A stretch of 64,000 bases of DNA. It comes from Nageia nagi. Lineage: Eukaryota > Pinophyta. Where the stretch lies: NCBI GenBank assembly GCA_050084985.1, contig JBITNC010000001.1, positions 212,660,001 to 212,724,000 on the forward strand, read 5' to 3'. The notes under the pieces were generated by a model. The model ran no database searches. It had not been told where the DNA came from and saw only the letters and a program-made list of their open reading frames with translations. Position 1 is the stretch's first letter. Each line of letters opens with the position of its first letter. Positions 57,481-64,000 of the stretch are shown piece after piece. The translations under genes and the position numbers were made by a program.

Positions 57481-58980
57481 TTATTATGATCATTGATACA
57501 TGATCAAAATATTAACACCTAAAATTGGTCCTCTTAATATGGTCACACTTTGGTGCAACTTTACATGCATGTTTAGTAATATTTTAATCATAGTTTACTT
57601 TATTGTCATATGTTTCTTAAGTTGTATTATTATTTTTATGTTATGTACATTGGGAGGCTTCAACCAATATCCAAGGGATCAAATGGTGATATCATGATTA
57701 ATATAAATATAAGTATTTCTAACTTAGAAAAAATAAATCAAGATTACATCTTGATAGTTGGTACCCTACACTTAGGTATTTCTAAATGCTTCCTATTAGA
57801 ATTAGAATCTTGGTATAACTTGAGAAAATATTTTTTATTTATTTATGTGATTATATGCTTGGCTTACCTTATACAAAATAAAAGTAACCGCTTTTGGGAT
57901 CACTCAAACCCTAAACATCTAACTATCATGTATAGGCTAGACAAGATCCTATGAGCACAAACTATAAAATAGACTTGATTAAAACCTTTAAGGAGGCTTC
58001 TTCAAGCCATATTTTCAAATCAAAAGCTCAAATGATCACAATTCAACTAGCTCAAGGTTGTGTTAAGAACCACAAGATATTACCTAATGATGTTATTTTT
58101 TAATGATGGTTCTTGATGCAGTTGATTGGATCTTGAAATGATGCCAAATAGTTCTTGCTAATAAAATATGGTTACCTAAGGCATTTAAGAAATGGAAGGG
58201 CATTTCCAAAATGTAGAGGCATTTCTCTATCAAAATGCAAGGACCCTAGGCATTTCAAAACCTATGAACATTTAAGGCAAAATTATGAAATTAGTACATA
58301 TTATGAGATGAAAGATGACTACTACATAAATAAAATAAAAAAATATGGTCAAAAGATGATATGGGTATGTCTTTGGTCTCATGAGAGGAATAAAGCTTGA
58401 AATGATTGATTTCCAACTTTTTACCAAGGCCAATGCTTCCAAACCACTTATTCAAATGCTTATGAGAGATTACTAAATGTAATAGTTTCAAAATTTATCA
58501 CTTCTAAGACTCAAGAATCCATAAATTTAAAACCCAACAATTGCACCAAATTCTAATCTCAAAATGGAGATGAAAGCCTACTTTTCTAAGATATGTTGAA
58601 TCACCAATCCAAAATTCATATGAATTTTAAATTAAAAATGGCTATTGCTTGATTGATCTCTGATTGAATTCAAACTAGATTTGATTGGAGACAAATTGGA
58701 GACACATCCATTCAATTTACTTTTCTTTTGTATATTGAGCATATTTAGAGCATAACTCATGAGTCATCAATCAATGACTCGAGTTTTAGATTTTCCTATT
58801 TTCCTATTGGATGCTTCATCAACGACATGGCAAGGTGAGGTGTAAAATTTATCTAGCTATTTTCTTGCAAAATAGATAATAAATAAATTAGTCATATTAA
58901 TGTGACCAATATTAATAAAATATTAAAATATTTTTACAATACAAAGTAAATAATAAAATATAATTAACATGATTAATGTT
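57481..58980. other. AT-rich region with no recognised gene
   Basis: Frames of 65 to 114 codons at 57500-57954 have no known motif, and one has only a hydrophobic stretch. Part of this region may be the outer part of the element G LTR, whose left end I could not locate. Confidence 0.4.
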
Positions 58981-58989
58981 AATTAAATT

Positions 58990-59621
58990 TAAAGCATAAA
59001 TGGGTTAAGATCAAAATCATAAATAACATGAGTAATGTTAATTATAATTTTTAAATAAATGACTATGGATTTAAGTATGATAAATATGACTAAATTTAAT
59101 TGCATTTTAATAAAAAAATGATTATGATTGAAAACATAATTAATATAACTAATATTTATTATCTTTTCCAAATGACTATGATTGAAATGCAATAAACATG
59201 ACTAAGTTTAATTGCAATTCCCAAATGATTATGATAAAAAATACATTAAACATGACCAAGTTTAATTGTATTTTTTAAAATAAATGATTTTGATCAAAAT
59301 GCAATAAACATGACTAAGTTAATTGTAATTTCCCAAGGAAATGATTATGATCAAAATGCAATAAATATGATTAAGTTAATTGCAATTTCTAGAAAAAAGT
59401 ATTATGATCGAAATGCAATAAATATGACTAAGTTAATTGCAATTTTCAAAATAAATGATTATGATCAAAATGTAATAAAAATATGATAAATAGGTATTTG
59501 ATAATTGATAATTGATAAGGAATCATAAAATGTGGCCAAATTAACCAAATAATCAAGCATGCTAGTGATAAAAAGGTGTTATGCCAAATGTAGTGCATGG
59601 TGCTAAATTTGAGTGTCTACA
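58990..59621 (-). repeat. 3' LTR (inner part) of element G with internal tandem repeat
   Basis: The sequence up to TGTCTACA (59614-59621), followed by the complement of a polypurine tract, has the structure of an LTR end of a minus-strand element. Its partner would lie beyond the window. The left limit is unknown. Confidence 0.6.
58995..59490. repeat. Tandem repeat, period about 57 bp
   Basis: Eight to nine units with AAATGATTATGATCAAAATG, CAATAAACATGACTAAGTTA and ATTGCAATTT. Units start near 59057, 59116, 59169, 59222, 59281, 59338, 59396 and 59453. Similarity rises to the right. Confidence 0.9.
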
Positions 59622-60469
59622 TTTTGCCCTTTTTGATTTGCATTTTACCTAGGCTAAATGCAATATAAAAACCTAATTTTGAACTAACTGATATGGATAT
59701 GATATGATGGCTAACTTCCCCAAGTGATATGTGTGATCCCCCTCAAATGCATTTGTGGTAAGGAAAAGAAGATGGGAATGCATTTGATGATGAAAGGAAA
59801 GGGAAGGAAAAATAAAAGATAAAATGTAGCTATATTTCAAAAATTCACTTGCATTCTAGAAATGCAATCATGTTTTTAAAATGTGGGTATATTTTCTAAA
59901 TGTAAAAATATTTTTGAAATCATAAAAAAATATGGCCACATTTCCAATTAGGTAGCTATAAAAAGATAAACCTAGGGCTGACTTGGCTCATTCTCATTCA
60001 CACATTCTTACTGATAGAGATCTGACCCTACCACCTCTACTTATTGCTTAGATGATATGCTAACATGGCATAGAGACCCCTCTATCAAAATAGGCCATAG
60101 GCCCTACATGTTGGTGCTAAACCCTAATCTTGCATTTAATTGATTATTTTTAAGTTAATTAATTATAAAATTAGGATGGGTAGGAAAATAAACACGAGGA
60201 TGATAAAACAAATAAAAAATGGATAAAATGAACTAGGAAAAAGGGTAGAACACTAGAGAAAATATAGATAGGTAGATAAAATATGAAAAATAAGGAATCA
60301 AGAACAAGATCAGGCTCAAATAAGAGGAAACAATGGAAATGTAGGGGGTCCTAACATTTCTTAGATGGAAATGCGAGGGTACCCGTATTTCACTTTTGGA
60401 AATGTAAGGAGTCTGCACCATCGATAGGTCGATGAGAGCATGAACATGCACCATTAATTTAGGTCCATC

Positions 60470-60910
60470 TAGGATATTCTTCAATAGATGATAAGTAATG
60501 TAGACTAGGAGTAGCTCTTCGTTGTCAAGATTAGCTATGCCAGGATGATGGATCCCATCACTTACAATAGTAGATATGTGACAACATTGGTGGAGAGGTG
60601 GGATGCCTCCACCAACACCTTCACCCTACCCATGGGAGATTGTATGATCACTATCAAGGACATTTGGTGGATTTTTAGAATCCCACTAGAGGGAGAGCCT
60701 ATGATTGGGATAGAAGCAGATGGTGGTCGATAAGCATTGGTGGCAAGGGTGCTTGAAGTATAATAGTGGCATCTATGATGGGGGATGGGAATTTAAATAT
60801 GAGATTGCTTATAGAGTTGGGATCTATGAGGCATGACTTATGTTCATGATGGTCATCATCACAACACATATCTATCCAAAATCTTTCGAAGTGCTCTTCC
60901 CCTGGAAGTT
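60470..60910 (+). pseudogene. Plant mobile domain (PMD / aminotransferase-like) pseudogene, antisense in element G
   Basis: The plus strand encodes the start of a plant mobile domain: VTTLVERWDASTNTFTLPMG, then DCMITIKDIWWIFRIPLEGE and PMIG. This matches the family signature ALVERWRPETHTFHLPxGE, TxTLxDVxxLxGLPxxGxPV. ATG at 60545 gives 62 open codons to a TAA at 60731. Readable codons continue to about 60910 with stops (for example FRSALPLEVMQCA). Upstream codons to 60480 also fit. PMD proteins (MAIN/MAIL type) act in the nucleus in silencing, and PMD genes are known to be carried by transposons. Here the gene lies opposite to element G's own genes, between integrase and LTR. Confidence 0.75.
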
Positions 60911-60929
60911 ATGCAATGTGCTATATAAC

Positions 60930-62330
60930 AAGGAAAATAATAAAAAGATCATTGTAAAATAAGCAATTGACAAATGTAATGAAAATGATAAATAAGACTT
61001 GATAAAAAGATAAGAAGATAATAAAAAAATAATAATAATTAAATATAACAAGATAAGGAAGTTGATAATAAGAAAATAAGATAACAATTAAAAGATCAAT
61101 AAGATGACAAGTATAAGATTAAAAAAGATAATAAAATGGATGAATAATAAGATAAAATGGTAACAATGGTATAAGATTATTGCAAGTGAAAATACAACCA
61201 ATTTATGAATAAATATGGGACAAAAATATGAAAATAAAAGGGCTAAAAAGCCATAGCAGATAGAATGAAAACATGTCATAACCATGCAATTAAAATGGAC
61301 CAAAATATATGTATGATATATGATTTATTATGTATTATATGATGGATGTTGTATATATGTATGTTTATTTTTTATGGCAAAGAGGCCACTTTTTGATATA
61401 GATGTAAAAATAAGGACTCAAAAAAGGTATGCATGAATGCAATTAAAATGGACGAAATAAAACTTTGACAATTTTAACATTTTTGAAAAAGTGAAAAATG
61501 ACCAACATTGACACATAAAAATAAGCAATCATCATATCAATTTAATCAAACAAATTTGATTATATGATATATGGATGACAAATCTAAGTTTGGAAAAAAT
61601 GGCTCAAGAAACGGGGCTTATTTGACCTATTTTTGAAGCAAAAAATGAAGCCAATTTTAACTTTGTAAAAAACCTCTACTTCCCATTGAAAGTGCACCAT
61701 TACAGTAGCCTTGGAAATAGCTTGTAAAAATTGAGTAAATTATAAAATTAGGTTACAAAACATGACATTCTAATCGCATTTATATCAATGGAGGATTAGA
61801 AAAAGATAGATCAAAAAATAGATAAAGTTTGGTATTCTAAAATGCAAAATCAAATAGTCATTTTTTACAAGGGTCAAATTTAAGGACCTTGGGTCCTAAA
61901 ATAAAATGAAATTGGAAATGGTTACAAAATGAGTCAAAATGACTTGTGAAGTTATGATAAAACATAAAAAGACAAAATAAGATAAAAATAGAAAGGTAGA
62001 ATAAGCAAATAACATAAATTGATATAGGTTGACAAAGTGCACAAAGTGGCCAAGTAGCCAACTTGGGTAGATGAAAGAAAATACAAAGGTAATAAAAATT
62101 CAAGGATATTTATGTAATATGATTGTATATAGAACTATGGATCAAAAAAAATAAGGTACAAAGAAAATTTACGTGGTTAAGCAAGTTTTTGAAGGTCAAA
62201 CAAAAGCAAAAAAAGTTCAAAGTGACAAAAGAGACAAAGTGCAAGTTCATCAAACAAGATAAAATGACTTAGAAATTAACATAAGTAGGCATAAAAGAGG
62301 TCAAATAACATTACAAAACAATGAATGGAA
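60930..62330. other. Purine-rich stretch of element G 3' region
   Basis: About 1.4 kb in which the plus strand is dominated by A and G (AATAAAAAGATAAGAAGAT-type text). No gene is recognised. Minus-strand frames of 71 to 81 codons (60872-61303, 61858-62103) read as low-complexity Phe/Leu/Ile/Tyr strings, which such a composition produces by itself. Confidence 0.55.
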
Positions 62331-62939
62331 AAAATAAAAGTGAAAATGGATTTGGGATTGACTTCCATCTTAATCTATAGAATGAGCTCTTTTGCTGAGT
62401 AATTTCAAATATTGCTAAACAGTGTCATTCAACAGCCCCGACATACAAATGCAATGATGAAGGAAAAAAATGACATGATGCAAAGAGAAGATAGATAAAT
62501 ATCAAGGTCCATATTAATGTGTAGGACATGTACTAGCTCCATACCAGATGAGGTAAAAGAGATTTATCCAACGGTCAGCATCATGATGGTGATATATACA
62601 TACTAAATGGTGACAAAGCAAATATAAGAAGATATAACTAGAGTAAGTGTAGATAGGAGATAGATAGGAGATGAGTGACTTGTGTTTCCTATGCACCCAA
62701 AAAAGGTAGCATGACATTAAAAAGTGGAATAACATTGAGTATCAACTCCAAATGCAATGATCTAAAATGATGATACAAGATAAGTGATAAATGAAAGGGA
62801 ATATTGAACTACTTGCTATAGTTCTTAGAAACCTTTTCATAAGGCCAAGATAAGACAAAGGGAGGATTATGATTGAGGGACATGCTATGAAAGACTTTTC
62901 TTTTTAGTATTTTCTATTTTTTTAATGTTTTTGATGAAA

Positions 62940-64000
62940 TATTATTTGAATATTTGAAGGTTGCTTGTGAAGTCTAGGTATAGAAAGGATAAATATGGAT
63001 GATGTTGATTGGTTCAAGCTCTCTAACACCATCCAAGAATGCCAACTTGTATGCTTCAGAACTATATTTGCTTATAACAATGTAAGGACCCAACCAATTA
63101 GGCACAAACTTACCTTATTTCATTTTTGGTTGACTTGTAATTTGTTGATTCTCCTTTAAGAGAAGGTTACCAACTTCAAATTATTGATAATGAACTTTCT
63201 TATTATAATACCTTTTGATGCATTCTTAGTAGATATTCAAATATTGCATTGCACTGATACATTTCTCATCAAGTAAATCAAGTTGGGCAAGCCAATCTTG
63301 CATGTAAGTAATATCATCCATGAAATGCTATAGAGAAACATGAAGGGATGGGATTTCAAGTTCAATGGGTAAAATAGCTTTAGTACCATAGACAAGTGAA
63401 AAGTGTGTGGCTCTAGTAGGTTTTTGAATTCTTGTTCTATAGGTCCACAATGCATAAAAAAGTTTGTTATGCCAATCCCTTTATGAATCACCAACAAACT
63501 TTTGAAGTGCTTTAATAATAATTTTATTAGATGCTATGGCTTGTTCATTGGCTTGAGGGTAATAAGGTGTGGAGAAACTTAATTGGATATGTTATTTATC
63601 ACACAAGGCTCAAACATCCTTATTTTAAAAGGGAATCCATTATCCATGATCAATTTAGAAGGGATTCCAAATTTGTAAATAAGGTTGGTCTCATTGAATT
63701 CCATAATTTTAAGTGCTTTAATTTCAATCAAGGGCATAGCTTCTACCCATTTAGTAAATTACTCTATGGAAATGATTATAACTTTGTATCCTTATGAAGA
63801 ATGGGGATACACTTAGCCAACAAGGTCCGAACCCCATTATGAAAAGGGCCATATAATTGCAATGGGTTGTGCAAGTCTTAAGAAGGTAAATGCTTGAGGT
63901 TTACAATTTATTAGCACTTAATGCATTTATGAACATAAAAAATACAATAGTTTTCAATTGTTGGCCAAAAGTATCTCATTCTCAACAAATATTTTGCAAT
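62940..64000 (-). pseudogene. Integrase of element G, partial
   Basis: From the right edge leftwards the minus strand gives the zinc-binding region (decayed GYFWP-like text near 63980-63950, then a C-x2-C area), the core, and near 63480-63300 ALWTYRTRIQKPTRATHFSL, then VYGTKAILPIELEIPSLHVS, a conserved block late in Tat-type integrase. The C-terminal GPY module follows near 63090: KFVPNWLGPYIVISKYSSEA. Several stops are present. The same region of element F (27550-28700) aligns with it. Confidence 0.85.

Larger units (their letters stand above)
59622..64000 (-). mobile_element. 3' half of a Tat-type Ty3/gypsy retrotransposon (element G)
   Basis: The polypurine tract (59622-59641, complement GCAAATCAAAAAGGGCAAAA) adjoins the LTR. 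Integrase lies at 62940-64000 on the minus strand and runs off the window. Between them are about 3.2 kb with an antisense plant-mobile-domain pseudogene and a purine-rich stretch. Reverse transcriptase and gag should lie to the right of the window. Confidence 0.75.

Noticed and set aside
60872-62735. Minus-strand membrane-like proteins rich in Phe, Leu, Ile and Tyr
   Set aside because: The purine-rich plus strand forces such translations. No motif or start context supports them.

Overview
This is nuclear DNA from a seed plant with a large, repeat-filled genome. It is very AT-rich and almost free of CpG outside one young element, it carries decayed plastid genes, and nearly everything else recognisable is LTR retrotransposon or LINE sequence. 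Residues kept in the psbA copy (Asp in FCDW; Ala and Lys in the NA-x-YKF stretch) look gymnosperm-like rather than angiosperm-like. That is an inference from remembered family patterns, not a search. I see no intact host gene.

Layout: (1) 2.1-6.3 kb, a decayed minus-strand Ty3/gypsy element, D. (2) 8.6-11.3 kb, a nuclear plastid insert with pseudogenes rps3, rpl22, rps19 and the 3' end of rpl2 on the minus strand, joined to a full-length psbA pseudogene on the plus strand that still has its 3' hairpin. (3) 12.8-16.7 kb, gag-protease remains of a plus-strand Tat-type element, E. (4) 16.7-22.4 kb, AT-rich and unassigned. (5) 22.4-50.4 kb, a nested stack. A minus-strand LINE is split by element C (22713-49123, plus). 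C contains element F (about 26.2-40.8 kb, minus, with gag, protease, RT, RNase H, a second RNase H and integrase) and element B (41035-47494, minus). F is in turn split by element A (30040-36250, plus). A and B have exact 5-bp target-site duplications and C has a near-exact one. (6) 50.4-54.65 kb, a satellite-like array with a period near 350 bp. (7) 56.4-57.5 kb, an exon-like fragment with phased repeats. (8) about 59 kb to the right edge, the 3' half of a minus-strand Tat-type element, G, carrying an antisense plant-mobile-domain pseudogene between integrase and LTR.

How the parts work together: A and B are one LTR family and cannot supply reverse transcriptase or integrase. F had the full enzyme set and shares their LTR tip and polypurine tract, so F-like elements are the natural mobilisers. 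A is very young (four LTR differences, all at CpG), B is older, and F and C are heavily decayed.

The most unusual signal is a family of short dispersed palindromes in A and B: 5-6 bp arms that change together around a 6-nt core of the GCCCGC / GCGGGC type. They occur in LTRs, in coding sequence and in 3' regions, with similar structures elsewhere in the window.
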